The notes below the pieces were generated by a model. That model ran no database searches. It was given only the letters and a program-made list of their open reading frames with translations, and was not told where the DNA came from. DNA of 64,000 bases from Psoroptes ovis. Lineage: Eukaryota; Arthropoda; Arachnida; Sarcoptiformes; Psoroptidae. Both the position numbers and the translations under genes were made by a program. This document shows positions 26,818 through 39,727 of the stretch, one piece after another. Numbering within the stretch: the stretch's first letter is position 1; every line of letters starts with the position of its first letter. Location: the NCBI GenBank assembly GCA_002943765.1, contig PQWQ01000019.1, positions 868,001-932,000 on the forward strand, in the 5' to 3' direction.

Positions 26818-27239
26818 TATTATAAGGGTGAAAACAACAGGCTGAGAGAAATTCAGAAAATGACAAGTGGATGTTTGTTCGGGTATGTGTTTGTGCTGGC
26901 AAATAATGTATTAATTACAATTTTCCAATGTATTAATATAATTGTTTACCGAATGCCTTCGAATATCAAAGGTTTAATCCTTTTGTTTATTTGAAATATT
27001 TGAAGCCGAAACATTTTGAATTATTTATTGAATTATTAATTCACAATGAACAGTGTAAATTTGATTAAATTTTGCCTGAACTTTGAGTGAACTTTTCGAA
27101 TTTATTTATAGCCCTTGTTGCTTGAAATTCAAATTGAAATTTCTGTGAATTGGTTGAGCTATAAATGTCGTTGGTGCCTTAGGGTCAAATTTGTAAATTT
27201 TTAACCAGTTTTGACTGTGTGTATTTGATATGTTCAAAA

Positions 27240-28664
27240 ATGAACAATCAATGTGGTGTAATTTGCATAATTCAAATAATTTTCATTGTTGTTTTAATTA
27301 TAATCAATATCGATCAATCATTTCAAATGAATAATAATAATCGATACTATTGTTTTAATAATAATAAAAATATTACATACATAAAATATGATAATCGATT
27401 CAATTGTGATGGACCATTATCGATGAAATTATTCTTGGACAACATATTATCAATGGCTGTTATTGATAATACTTTACTAATATATCAAATTGATCATAAT
27501 GTTAATCTATATTCAAGTATTTCATGGCGATTTTCACCAATGTTGAAAGGTATTTATTTAATGGATGGTATTTCATATACAAATATTGATAATAATTACG
27601 AAAAAATAATGTATGAATGGCCATTGAATATGATTGTAAACAATATTTTCGATCAATTTAAAAATGAATTCATGGTAAATACTGACCAACAACCAAATAT
27701 CGATGAATTGTTTCAAAAATTATGGTCAATGACATTGCAACGAATGCATAAAGATGTACGAATTACGTTCACCAGAATTAATCAAACCATTGACCGTATT
27801 GACCCTGGCAATCCAAACAATAACGATTCAAGCAATTTGATTGATTTATCCGCATCAAAACAAGTAAATCATAATTATCAAATACATTTTTGGATACGTA
27901 ATCAACGTACACGAACATCATTTCGTCATTTGTTATTCGATAATTTACGGCAACAATCGCAAACATTTGAAGGTGATTTTCATAGTTATAATGATGATAA
28001 TTTCAACATAATCCCGTTGAGTATTGATGGTCATTTTTATGCATTTGTCATTGCACAAAATCAATTTGGTCAATCAGGTGTATATCGTTTACGTGTTTAC
28101 AATGATTCACCACGTATCACACAACCATATGGACATATTTGTCAAAAAAATACTTTGTCCACCAATGGTACCATATCGCTGTACATGGTATTTGATCAGG
28201 AATATCGACACTGTCTCCATAATGATGATCAACCAGCAATCAAACTATTTGAACCGGTTGAATTTGGTTTTACAATCACCATTAAAGATAATGGCAGCTA
28301 TATTTATTTCATTTCGACAACCAAAGAAACCGTATTTCGGTTGAATAAATCAATTTTGACCAATAATAATTCCAACCAGATTGAATTATTTGAAATTGAA
28401 ACAATTGAATATTATCAATTTTTCCTCTGTTTTTGGCCATTACAATGGCCAATGCCTGGTATTGATTTGCAATCGATCAAGGTTAGAAATGGAACATTGA
28501 TATGGAAATATTGGAAATTTCCATCGGCGAAATATATTCGAAATAATCTTCTAATGATTATTTTGATAATTAAATTTTTTGCCGTAATTTTCTACATAAT
28601 CTATGTATATTCGGTACGTATCCCAGATGAACAATTGTTAACATCAATAAATTCAAATCAATAG
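27240..28664 (+). CDS. Orphan single-pass membrane glycoprotein
   Basis: Single exon, 474 residues from the first in-frame ATG (27240); the frame extends upstream without another ATG. I recognise no named family. Residues about 5-23 are strongly hydrophobic (signal peptide or anchor). A long extracellular-type region follows, then a second hydrophobic span near residues 436-460 and a short tail ending TSINSNQ. This suggests a type I membrane protein. The ectodomain has about eight Asn-X-Ser/Thr sequons (for example NIT, NQT, NGT, NGS, NKS) and few cysteines. Distinctive stretches are NRFNCDGPLSMKLFLDNI, GHFYAFVIAQNQFGQSGVY and FWPLQWPMPG. Composition is coding-like, with no low-complexity collapse apart from Asn runs, so I judge it a real gene. 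It stands alone between a gene-free stretch and the rdgA locus, and is intronless in contrast to its neighbours. Confidence 0.8.
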   Translation: MNNQCGVICIIQIIFIVVLIIINIDQSFQMNNNNRYYCFNNNKNITYIKYDNRFNCDGPLSMKLFLDNILSMAVIDNTLLIYQIDHNVNLYSSISWRFSPMLKGIYLMDGISYTNIDNNYEKIMYEWPLNMIVNNIFDQFKNEFMVNTDQQPNIDELFQKLWSMTLQRMHKDVRITFTRINQTIDRIDPGNPNNNDSSNLIDLSASKQVNHNYQIHFWIRNQRTRTSFRHLLFDNLRQQSQTFEGDFHSYNDDNFNIIPLSIDGHFYAFVIAQNQFGQSGVYRLRVYNDSPRITQPYGHICQKNTLSTNGTISLYMVFDQEYRHCLHNDDQPAIKLFEPVEFGFTITIKDNGSYIYFISTTKETVFRLNKSILTNNNSNQIELFEIETIEYYQFFLCFWPLQWPMPGIDLQSIKVRNGTLIWKYWKFPSAKYIRNNLLMIILIIKFFAVIFYIIYVYSVRIPDEQLLTSINSNQ

Positions 28665-29671
28665 TTCATTAATTAAGTAAATTGAAGAAAAAATTCATTA
28701 AGAAAATTGATTCAAATTCAAAGGTTCCAAAGGGTTTGATGACATTTTGTCCACCGAAGTTGATCCGAATTGAATTTCAATTTACTTATTAATTTAATTA
28801 ACGTCGTAATTATTGAATCAATTGATCATTTCACATTGTCAATTCAATTCTTGAAGTTTTAAATTATCCTGAACTATCTTTGCATGCTTAACCATCATCG
28901 AATGCCTTTGAAATAATTTCAAATGACTTTTTAAAATCAATGAAAAATCAATCAAATGAAATATTAGGGCCCGGGAATCTAACCAAAAAAACACTTAGTT
29001 TAATTGGAATCATCATTCATTCATTCAATCAATACTCTCTGGGTACAACTGGAAAAAATCCACAATTTATTACCCGAAAATTCGATCAAGATCCACACGC
29101 AAAAAGGTCCTATCATCACATAAATGGGGTTTGAAATTGATTCGATTCAATCGAACATCATCATTGGAGCCAGCCACCATTATTACCATCGTTATCATGA
29201 TCAAAAATCAAATCGAATCGAATCAAATTCAAGAATCAAAATTCAAATCTTAAATAAATAAGACATTAGGCACATCAATTCTATTCATCGCTATTCATTC
29301 ATTGATTCATTCATTCGAATGTTTATTCCTTTGAATAGAATCATCATCATGATCATTATAATCATCATCATTAAACTATTCCATATATCAAACGATTTTG
29401 AAACGATTTCGAAATGATTCGAGAATCAATTTTATTCCGAAGAAATTTCTCCAAGAAAAATTCCTTGAAATGAATTTCTTTGATTTGTTCCTTGAATTCT
29501 TCCTATTTGCTTTGATTTCTCGGCTAGGAAATTCTTCGAACATTATTTTTGCCATAGGAAAATGTCATTGACAATGACATAAACATCAACCAATGATGAA
29601 AAACATATAAATACAAACACAGCAAACACCGAGAAAATAAACAAGAAAAATTTTTAATGACATAAAACTAT

Positions 29672-29751
29672 TTAGGTTGTCCGAAAAGTTTTTGACGATT
29701 TTCATGAGCAACTCTATTGATTAAGCGGAATGAATTTTTCGTACAGCCTAA
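29672..29751 (+). mobile_element. Mariner-derived MITE, subfamily A
   Basis: 80 bp, starts TTAGGTTGTCCGAAAAGTTT, internal GAGCAACTCTATTGATTAAG, ends GTACAGCCTAA; TA follows. Confidence 0.83.
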
Positions 29752-30058
29752 TATTATTGCATCGTTTCATGCTGTGTTTTTTTCAGATAAATCATTTGAT
29801 TCGAAATGGTGATTGTTAAACATTGAAAATACATTGAATTGACTGAATGGAACAATATCATAGACAGTATAATGACAACCACACACACGCATACGAGTCT
29901 AATGAATATAATGTTTTTCGTTGTTATTGTTGGACGAAGATGATGTTGTACAATGTCTTATGGTACATATAGACCAGATAATACAATTTGGTGATTGCAA
30001 ATGTTGAACATATTTCATTTCAAGGAAGAAAAATTATTCATTTTAGATTAGCGCCGCT

Positions 30059-30074
30059 GACGTATTACTACGTC
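30059..30074. repeat. GACGTA-N4-TACGTC palindrome, copy d
   Basis: GACGTA TTAC TACGTC, preceded by TTAGCGCCGCT. It lies about 1.1 kb upstream of the first alternative exon. Confidence 0.7.
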
Positions 30075-31211
30075 CTGGTGAAAATTCTTATATCCAAGCA
30101 AATTAGATGATTTTTGATTTACTTTACCCAACAAAAACAAACAAAACAAAACGAATCGATGAATTGATGTATCGATAATCATTTGTGTTTGGTATATCGA
30201 TACATGAGACACAGAGAGGAGCGAATAACACGCAAACTTGTGTATTTTCGAAACTTTATCGAATCATTTCAAGGCATTCAATGGCAGGGTGTTCAATGGT
30301 AGTGTAATAAGGAATATACATGTCTGGATGGACCGAATGAATTTAAGGAAAAAGTTTTTGATTTCTTGGTTTCTTTGGGTTTTTTAGTTGATTCTTTTTG
30401 ATTAACATATGAATGTTTGAAATTTTTTGTTGTTCAACAACGACACACATATATATCATATCACATAAACATTAGACATATCATTCATATCACATATATG
30501 TGATCATCCTTTAAAACTGTCATAAAGTTTTATTTTGTTTTTGTTGTTGAAGAATAATTTTTGAAGAATTTCGAGACCAAAATTCTTGGGATCATGAATG
30601 ATCATAAGGCGCATGAAGTCCAATAATTTCTTAAAATTCCTTAAAAAGAATTCCTTAAAAAAATTCCTTAATTTTAATGGACGCAATTATCAAGTCAAGA
30701 ATTTCGCTAATATTCTTGTCTTCTCGGCTTAATTGTTTTTGTTGTTGTTTTGAGACAATTAGTTGAAGGAAAATATTTTTTTTTAAAACAAATTTCTTAA
30801 GAAATTTTCTTAAGAATTTTCTTGAAGAAATTCTCCAAGAATTTCTGTGCAAGAATTCTTCAAGAATCGGTGCTAATTATCTCTATTCATTTCATTCTTT
30901 ATTCCATTCATTAATTTCATTATTCTTAGGTTACTGATCGTAATCAATTAAACAATAATTAACGAGATGATCATCGTAAAGAATGATCTAAGAAGAATTT
31001 CAGCAAGGAAAAATCTGAGCAGAAATTCCAACGATTAAAATTCAAAGATTAAGACGTAATGATACCATGTAATCGATTCAATAATTGATTGAATACTGAT
31101 TAATGCTGATTGAAGGCGTCGAAATCATTGTACAAATCATCGCCTTTGAACCTTGTATTATTACCTTATTGTTATTATTTACTTTGTGGTTATTTAATAA
31201 ATCGAATTAAA

Positions 31212-33160
31212 ATGAATGACAATAACAATAATAATCAAAGAAAATTTAATCAAAAAATGAAACAAGAACAATTTAAACAATTATTTAAGATAATTAATCA
31301 ACAGCAACAAGCAACGACAAATGTAATTGAAGATGAACCATGTGATAATATGAATGAAATAACCATGTTGGCGATGGTACCATCAACGACTACGGCTACA
31401 ACGGCAGCGACCGCAGAGGCCGCAGTGACAACGGCCGCAGCAACAGTGACCTCCACCGATAATAACGCATCGAATAATAATTTGACGCTAAATTATGAGA
31501 ATGATCTTCAAAATTCTCAGCCGATACGTTTAATGTCAATGAAAAAAATGTCACCAACATTTCAAATGTATTCCGGTGGTACATCGATACGTCGAACGTT
31601 TACAATTAATCATTGTAGTGTTGGTGGTGGTGGTGGTGGTGGTAATTCGAATCAAAATAATTCGAATATTAATCATTCGATTGATGATTCCGCTTCGATC
31701 GATTCACCGAATTCTGAACAATCAACATTTTCAACATCATCATCGATATCGATACCACCATCGGCAACAAAAGTGATGACCATCGATTCGGTGCCATCAT
31801 CATTACCGAATGTAAATAATACCATTAATAATAATAATCAATCAATAATCGAACAAAATCGAACGTCAATGATCAATGATACTAATAATAATAATGAAAA
31901 TATCAATAATCGAATATCAAATCAAATAATAACCCGGTCAGTGATATCAATGTCATCACCAAATTCACCATTAAGCAATAATAATACAAGTACATCACGA
32001 ATAATTTTGACATCATCAGGTAAACAACGACGATATCGCCTGACGAAACGTCGTACAACAATGATGTCTTCGAGATCAAATTCAATACCGATTCGTAGTG
32101 ATAATGATAGTCAAAATGATGATCATCAAAATGATTCGAATCAATCATTAAATGATGATCAACAACAGCAGCGCCACCAACCACCACCATCATCACCATT
32201 GAGTCCATCAACACCACAATCAGTTGATACTTTGAACAGTAATGACCCGAATACACCGACAACATCCGCATGTTCGGCATCATCAAGTTCAATCACATCG
32301 GCTGCATCGAATCTGGGCAAGCATTTTACATATAGTTCATTCGATATAATCGGATCGCTAGCATCACAATCATCCATATCATCGAATACAGCGCCATCAT
32401 CGGCAACATCAGCAACATCTGCATCATTCTTTCAAAAACGTCTAAATCAAACAATCAATTTTCTTCAACGTCAAAATAGTTCTGATGAATCATTGAATAA
32501 TAACCATAATCTCGATAATCCACAACAACCACCTGCTAGCCGGCTCACACCATCACCAATATCATCATCACCATCACCGACACCGTCGTCATCAGGAGTA
32601 ACATTGACCAATACATTTACACGATCATCACCATTACGTACGAATCGTTTTCTAAATTTTACTCATCATAAATCAAATTCATTACCATCGAATGATCCTT
32701 TGAATAATAATTGTCAAAATGTCAAAGTGACCAATGATTCGAATCAATTAATAAAAACATTAAAAGCAAATAACAGTGATAACAGCAACAATGTTAACTT
32801 TGATAGTGAATCAATCAATAATCAAAAATCAATTCGAACAGCTGATTCGAATAATTCAAATAATTCGAATCGATTATTCAAAACAAAATCAATCGATCAT
32901 AATCATCGTGATAATAAATTGATTAATTTTAAACAACGAACAATCGATCTTGGTGTTTCATCATTAACATCTTTGACATCATGTTTAGATCATTCGAATG
33001 ATTATGAATTCGATGATTCGAATGATTCATTGATTAAATCACAAATACCTAATATAATTATTATTAATGATAATGAATTAATTGATCTACCATCGATACT
33101 ATCGTCATCATCATCGCCAGCGACAACGACAGCAGCAGCCGTAGCAACAACTGATATACA
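31212..33160 (+). CDS. Alternative first coding exon 1A, rdgA locus (inferred)
   Basis: 649 codons plus 2 nt from the first ATG (31212), ending at a GTAAGT donor (33161); the frame hits a stop one codon into the intron. Almost the whole product is low-complexity Ser/Asn/Thr/Pro/Gln sequence of the kind predicted to be disordered. It includes a Gly run (about residues 138-145), Ala/Thr repeats near residue 65-80, and a basic stretch GKQRRYRLTKRRTT. Isolated ordered-looking pieces are KKMSPTFQMYSGGTSIRRTF and the C-terminal DNELIDLPSIL. No domain is recognisable. The donor phase (2 nt carried over) is identical to those at 51147 and 58482, and the exon lies on the same strand upstream, so I infer an alternative N-terminus for the rdgA diacylglycerol kinase. 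It could instead be the first exon of a separate gene. Confidence 0.6.
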
Positions 33161-33730
33161 GTAAGTGCTCGATTTCATTCATTTAATTCATTTCAAAAAA
33201 AAACTGACCAAACAATCAAATTGACCAAAGAACTGACCAATCAAATGACTGACCAATGTTTCCAGATGGTCACTCTTTCTCTTGGTCACCAAAAACAATG
33301 ACAATTTCGAGTGTCTGTCTGTGTGTCATTATTCAATTTGAGTTAGTTCAATTTGAATGAATTCAAATGAATTCGATTGAATGTATCTTTGGATTTTGAA
33401 TTTTCAAAATTCAAAAAACTTAAATTCGAATTCGAATTAAACAAAACAAATCGATGCGAAACGATTCAATCGTAAAATTATTTATTTGAATGAATGTGAA
33501 AAATCGATTCATTGAATCAATGAATCAATTGATTCAATTCGAATCAATGGAAATCAATGAATCCTAGCGTAAAACATTCAATTCCAAAAATCGATGCCAC
33601 TTTCCAATTGATTCATTTTTCTCTTATTGAATTTTGATTTTTTATTTTAGTATGTATGTTTGAATAATTTCTATTTTTAGCCATCAAACAAATATTTGAA
33701 TATTTTTAAATTTTTTTAAATTTTACTGCT

Positions 33731-33820
33731 CAACTGCCAGTAACGTGATGGTTACGTTGTAATTTTTTGCTTGTTAGTTGCTCATCCCGCGTGTGACACG
33801 GGCATTTCAATGTAAATTTG
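33731..33820 (-). repeat. CCCGTGTC dispersed repeat, copy 1
   Basis: Read on the minus strand it aligns with 51681-51756: shared TGCCCGTGTC, CGGG.TGAGCA, GCAAAAAATT and an ACGTAA..ACGT end. It also contains the self-complementary CCCGTGTCACACGCGGG. Confidence 0.65.
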
Positions 33821-34102
33821 AAAAAGCGACAGCTTTTGAGCTAAATTCAAAAAAAATTTTTGACTGCTTTGCATGTTGAAATGAATAATGCATTATCATT
33901 ATTTTTATTATTTACATACATGAATGACGCCCGAAACAAAACAACAAAATAAATCTGATAATCAATTTATTTATTCATGTTTTATTCACTTTTTGAAATA
34001 ATTTTTTTTTTTCAAAATTGACTCCAGTGATTTGCTTTTGTGGATGTATTCATTCGAGTGTGTTTCATTGAGAGCAAATCATCATCATTTACATTGCTTA
34101 TA

Positions 34103-34188
34103 TTCAGGTTGTCCGGAAAGTTTTAGCCGATTTTCATGAGAAACTCTATTGTGATTAAGCCGAATGAACTTTTAGGACAACAGCCTAA
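34103..34188 (+). mobile_element. Mariner-derived MITE, subfamily A
   Basis: 86 bp, starts TTCAGGTTGTCCGGAAAGTT and ends AGGACAACAGCCTAA; internal AACTCTATTGTGATTAAGCC. Confidence 0.8.
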
Positions 34189-35133
34189 ATACATTCATTG
34201 GCTTTGGCTGTGTTTTAAAATAGATAAAACTTTTTAAAAATTCATTTGAACATGACTCCATTCATTTAAAAATAAAATGAATTTAAATATAAATAAATAA
34301 ATTAACTTGAAATGAGCTTCCACATTAGTTCGGGTGAAAGTTTCACATTGAAATTAAATGTTTATTGAAATTTAAAATTTTGAATTGAAATTTCACCCAA
34401 AAAAAAAAAATGTTAAAACAAAGCAATTCCGAGTTTATTTCAATGTGATTTGTGAATTTATATTGAATTTGTGAATGAATGGCTTCAACATTTGTTTCAA
34501 CATGAAATTGATTCATTTTGTGAATTAATTCTGCCAAATTATTTGAGCTTTATTTCGGGGGCTAAAACATTACATGTTATACTCATTAAGCTTTGAAGAT
34601 TGAAGAGGTTGATCAAAGGTTTTCAAAAGGTTCCGATTTTCGTCTGGGGATGAATGGGTCTGGAGAGAAATATTTGTTGTATCACGGACCCTCCGTGTGA
34701 GATGTCCTAGCATAAATTAAAACATGTGTCTGAAACATGATCATTACTTTGACGCAATGTATCTGGTTCGAATCAATATTTAAGATTAATGTTTTGGAAA
34801 TAATGTTAAACTTTTGATTTTCCTTGAATGAATATCTTTGAATAAATGTTGAATGAAATTCAGGGCAATATCAGTGTAATTCAGTGTATTTTTAGAATTC
34901 TCAGAATTTTGAATTATGATTCGACATCCGTGGGTCCAAAAACAAGCGACAAAAAACACTCATTAACCCTTTAGACACAGGTGTTAATTATTGAATAGAT
35001 TTAGTGTTTGTCATGTTTTAATGAATCAAGAGTTTAATCATCCTTGAATGAAAGTTGTAATTCGAAATCTGTTTCAGATAACTTTTGATCTAAGTTTTTC
35101 TTTTCCACTTCTAAGAACACACACGACAGGGGT

Positions 35134-35752
35134 TGTGACGTGACCGACCATGAAGCGTCGTCATGTCGGGAAAACAAAATTGAAAATTGTCATTTATAAA
35201 AATTTTTTATTGCACCATGGCGGAAGAATAGACATTTCTGATAATGACATTTGACCATGTGTGCTTGCTATTCAAATATTTGATAGCATATGTATATAAC
35301 ACCTTTTTTTCATTTTATTGCTTTCTCTTTCAGTCTTTCCTTGTTTTTAATTATTAACATTCCTTTGCTCTTTTATTTTCACTGACCAAAATTCCTTTCT
35401 AAATCCTTTCTGTCGCCACTTTCAATTTCATTTAATATTTTCCTTATCATATCTAAATTTCCGAATTCTGTAAATAAAAACTAACCTTTGAGTGTTCCGA
35501 CTATGTCGCGACAATTTCCTTTCCTTTCTTCTAACCCTTTACTTCTACTAAATTTTCTCTTTCATCCTAAAATTTTGTACACAAGAAAAATTTGAAAAAC
35601 ATATAAATATTTGTAGAATTCTCATTTTAAAAATATCTTCGAGATCATTTTTTGTAAAACATTCATATTATTCATATTGTATCAAAAATCAATAGATCTC
35701 TTTGAATAAAGTTCTTTAAATTCGTAACTTAAAAATTTTTCGTGTCACAACA
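35134..35752 (+). mobile_element. Solo LTR of an LTR retrotransposon
   Basis: 619 bp. Starts TGTGACGTGACC and ends CGTGTCACAACA (TG..CA ends; TTGTGAC and GTCACAA are inverted matches). The flanks are identical: AGGGGT at 35128-35133 and 35753-35758, a target duplication of 5-6 bp. A TATATAA box lies at 35294-35299 and an AATAAA poly(A) signal at 35705-35710, about 45 bp before the end. Its base composition (pyrimidine-rich, CpG-bearing) differs from its surroundings. No internal retrotransposon sequence is present, so it is a recombined solo LTR. Clade cannot be assigned. Confidence 0.8.
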
Positions 35753-36292
35753 AGGGGTGAATTGATAAACGTTCGAGGGATATTTCCCCGTAAATTTTTC
35801 CTTGCAAATTTTCCTTAACCCTTTCGTTACACATTCGAAGCAATAATCTGCCTGACTCTGCCAAAGAAAGCCAATCACTCTCTTCGGTTTTTTAACCTCG
35901 AATCAATTCTTTGAATAAAATAAATCAGCTAAATCGATTCTTCGATTGATCAAGCTTCGTAAACGGAACTAATGATCGTAAATGATAAGAAAATGGAATC
36001 GTCGTTGGAATCTTAAGAATCAAAGTTAATCGAGAAATCTTTCCGTACAAAGAATATTTTGCACATTCAAATCATTCCGAAAAATTTCTGAAAAGGATTT
36101 AATGCAGTAAATCAATCAATTCTCTATGGTGTCTATGCATTGTATGTCGAAATCATTGTTTCAATTTCCCATACATTATTTCATCATTAAATTTTTGAAA
36201 ATAATAATAATGCATTATATGAACCATATGAACCGAACCGAAATAAAGGAAATAATTTCATTGATAATAATAATTCCATGTGATATAAATGA

Positions 36293-36375
36293 TTGATTGT
36301 CCTAAAAGTTTTTGGCTGATTTTCACATAGACATTTCGTTGCTTTAACCGTCAAAAACTTTTCGGACAACCCGAA
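36293..36375 (+). mobile_element. Mariner-derived MITE, subfamily B
   Basis: 83 bp, starts TTGATTGTCCTAAAAGTTTT and ends CTTTTCGGACAACCCGAA; TA follows. More diverged than most. Confidence 0.75.
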
Positions 36376-36884
36376 TACATAGACATATAGTATCATCACA
36401 TTATATAAATCTTGTTTTTTTGTTATACGATCATCATTATATAAAAAATATAAAAATATATTCTTCCCGATACAATCATTAATGTATATTGTTTAATGTT
36501 TTGCTATTCTCTCACAAAACATTGAAACTCTTTCATTATTATTATTATTATTATTTAATCTTCAATCATCATCAATCAATTTATATTCAATCTATTTCTC
36601 AAACGATGATTCTCGTTGATTCATCGATTCATCGACTCGATTCTTCGAAGTCTTTTCTTTGTAATTCTGCGTTTTATGAAATAATTCTTCCCAAAATTCT
36701 TTAAGAAATTCTCTTGCCAGAATTCGTCCCCGAAATTTTCTTAAATTTAAAATTTAAAAAAAAACTTCTTGAAATTTTCGGTACATTTTTATTTTGTGAT
36801 TTTCAAAAGGGTTTAAATGAATGGAAATCATTGATTGATTGTCAGATTATAGCTAGTAAAAATTGTGAAAAGTAATAATGCTGT

Positions 36885-36918
36885 TCATCATTTGATAATA
36901 GACATTATCAAATGATGA
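36885..36918. repeat. Perfect 15-bp hairpin
   Basis: TCATCATTTGATAAT and its exact reverse complement around the 4-nt loop AGAC. Confidence 0.6.
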
Positions 36919-37127
36919 TAATGCATTCGATGATATATTGAAGAATAACTGAATTTTTGACTGAATATTTTCAATCTTTTTTCGAGCTATAACCCTTTAT
37001 TTACCCTAGATGATATTCAATCATTTTAGGAAAATTTTCCCAGAAATTTTGTTCCTTATTTTTCGTTCTCATAATTTTTTGATAATATTTTTTATTGTTC
37101 TGCATAAAAATATTTATTTCAAAAATA

Positions 37128-37246
37128 CAGGGTTTAAAATTTTAATTCGTAGTTTTAAAATTGAATTTCATAATTTTACAATTTGAAATTCCATTCAAAA
37201 CTATGAAAATCAACTTTAAAACTACGAATTAAAACTTTAAATCCTG
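37128..37246. mobile_element. CAGGGTTT palindromic MITE, copy 1
   Basis: 119 bp with long imperfect inverted arms: CAGGGTTTAAAATTTTAATT at the left, AATTAAAACTTTAAATCCTG at the right; TA on both sides. No coding capacity. TA target choice suggests a Tc1/mariner-superfamily origin. Confidence 0.75.
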
Positions 37247-37454
37247 TATTGTATATTGAATATTTTTTAGTGTGATATATTCGAATATTCACTGTAAAAT
37301 ATATGTCTATTTCCCATATATCATTTCGTTAATATAAATCTTTAAACATATTTTCCCATATATATCATTCGTTTAGCAAAAAATAATGATAAATTGATGT
37401 TTAAATCTTTTTGTGTACGAATCATAATCATTGTTTTTTTGAAATATTACAATA

Positions 37455-37573
37455 AAGGGTTTCAAGTTTTAATTCGGGGTTTTAAAATTGAATTTCGTAA
37501 TTTCACGGTTTAAAATTGCATTCAAAACTACGAAATTCAATTTTAAAACTCTGAATTAAAACTTGAAACCCTG
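37455..37573. mobile_element. CAGGGTTT palindromic MITE, copy 2
   Basis: Also exactly 119 bp, flanked by TA on both sides, 208 bp after copy 1. Left arm AAGGGTTTCAAGTTTTAATT, right arm AATTAAAACTTGAAACCCTG. Confidence 0.75.
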
Positions 37574-38074
37574 TATTTTAAAATATATTTTCTCGATATA
37601 CAGTCTTGTATATTCACAAATAAATATTGATTAAAGTCGATAAAGAGTTGCACGCACATCAACATACAGACGTAGAATATACTGGCAAAATGCATGCATT
37701 AAATGCATTTTAAATGAACAAATTCATGCTGAAATCCATGTTGAAATTCATGTAAAATTACATGTGCGTGTCTGTATGTATCCGTATCATATACCCGATA
37801 ATACATGATTTGTTTCTGATGCCGAAACCCACGAATCAATAATAGTCCATGTGATACATCAAATATGAATAAATATGGATGCATCATTGAATTTTCATTG
37901 AATTCATATTTTTTTCTGCGAAATCATTTCCCTGTAAATGAACAAATAAACATTCAAATAATTTATGCGAAAATATTCTCGGGTACACAGAGAATCGATT
38001 TCTCGAGAATTTTCGAGGTTATTTTTAGACATATTTGCTTCAATAGCACCAGCAACAACAACAGCAACGCTTGT

Positions 38075-38108
38075 CATCCATCCATCCATCCATCTATCTA
38101 TCCATCCA
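38075..38108. repeat. (CATC)n microsatellite
   Basis: CATCCATC repeats interrupted by TATC units. Confidence 0.8.
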
Positions 38109-39727
38109 TTTATCGTGATTATTATTCGATTGAATCCAATGTGCATGTATCGTGCATGTATTGAATACCTTGATGCATTTAAGTGAATGCATAAATATTC
38201 GTATCTGTGTGATGAATATTCATGTGTGAATATTCATGCATTGATCGGTTTTGTGGATGCTTCGGTTGTGCTGTATGGTACAATACCGATATGTACACAC
38301 ACGCACTCACATGAATATTGATGATGTTCAATGTGATTCCATGAATGTTTTTCAAATGGCAAATATTTCCAATTATTTTGACAAATAATGGTAGGGAATT
38401 TCACAATTCGATTCGAATGTCATATTGTCAATTGTCAAAATCAAATATTCACAAACCCACAGATGCACACACATGAAAATAAAATTTATTTTGTGCTGAT
38501 TATAATTTAAAATTCCGCTGAAATTCATCGAATTTCTTAAAAATTCTTGGAAATTCGCTGAAATTTGCTGAAATTCTTGAAATAGAAATGAAATTTACCT
38601 GCATATTGATGAATAGAATCGATGATTCAAAAGGCAATTTTATTTGTAAAATATTCAAGAATTCTTTGAGTGAATCTATTCACCTGTCCATTTTACAAAC
38701 GATTGTCAATGGATTCTTGTTGTGGGTCTTCGTATTGTTTCAATTCATTCCGATTTGAATTTTGAATTAATTTTTTCAAAATTTTCGCCCTTGAAAATTT
38801 TCTGGCCAAAATGTTTCAATGTTTCATTGAATTCGATTATTGTTATAAATTCAACATTATCAATTGTACAGAATAGTTATTATGAATTTTGAATATAAAT
38901 GCTCGAAGCAATCATCCACTTTTTTCAATTGAAAATGTCGTATAATTATTCTTGTTCTTATTCTCATTATCGTTATTATTCGAGTCAACACCTATTAAAT
39001 AAGAGCAAGTTTTCTTAGGAAAAAATTTAATGGTACATTCCGTTGTACGTTTCAAATTGAAACAATTGTACAATTCTTTCAATATTCAATTGAAACAAAC
39101 GTACGATTGTTCAATTCTACTCAGTTCTTATGTACGATTGCTCATATTCTTTAAGAAATAAATGCTAATGATGTTTAATTTTTCAATTTTATTTCGAAAA
39201 AAATACAAAAGTCAAATGAAATAAATGAAATGAGTTGAATGAATTGAATTGAATTGAAATTACATTTAAACACACACATTTGGCTTGGTTATTCATTGTT
39301 ATTACAATGATAATCATTAAATTGTCATTTTTCGAAATGAACAATAAGAAATTCAATGTCTTTGAATACAATTCAAAGTATTCAAAATATTAATACATTT
39401 TTTTCAAAGGGCTCCATATGAATTATTTCAAGTTATAATGGATGATATATGATGATGATGATGATCTTGACAGCGAATATATTGAAATATTAATAATTGA
39501 AATGTTGAATGAAAAGTTTTCTTAGGGTTTTCTGAAGTTTTCTTAAGTATTTACCCTTGCAATTTGTGTGTGTCTTGGTGTGTGCGAGTGCATGCATATG
39601 TCTAATGTGTGTTGAGTGGGTGTTTGTCTTTGTGTGTGTTTGTGCTTGAATGTTTTGATATATAAGAATATCATTAGTCAATTGGATTCAATTATGATCA
39701 TCATCATCATCATAATTCAATGATATA

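Larger units (their letters stand above)
17001..27239. other. Gene-free stretch, second half
   Basis: No gene can be supported. It contains a TGGACTTTCC-type word cluster (17258-17312), CA/TG microsatellites near 21.55 and 21.75 kb, perfect hairpins at 18759-18803 and 20782-20836, and four mariner-derived MITEs between 25.5 and 26.8 kb. The remaining sequence is A+T-rich with short ORFs lacking domains or splice context. Confidence 0.5.
28665..31211. other. Gap between orphan gene and first rdgA-locus exon
   Basis: No coding sequence is supported. It contains one subfamily A MITE (29672-29751) and one GACGTA-N4-TACGTC palindrome (30059-30074). The end of the stretch presumably contains the promoter and 5'UTR of the exon that begins at 31212. 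Confidence 0.5.
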
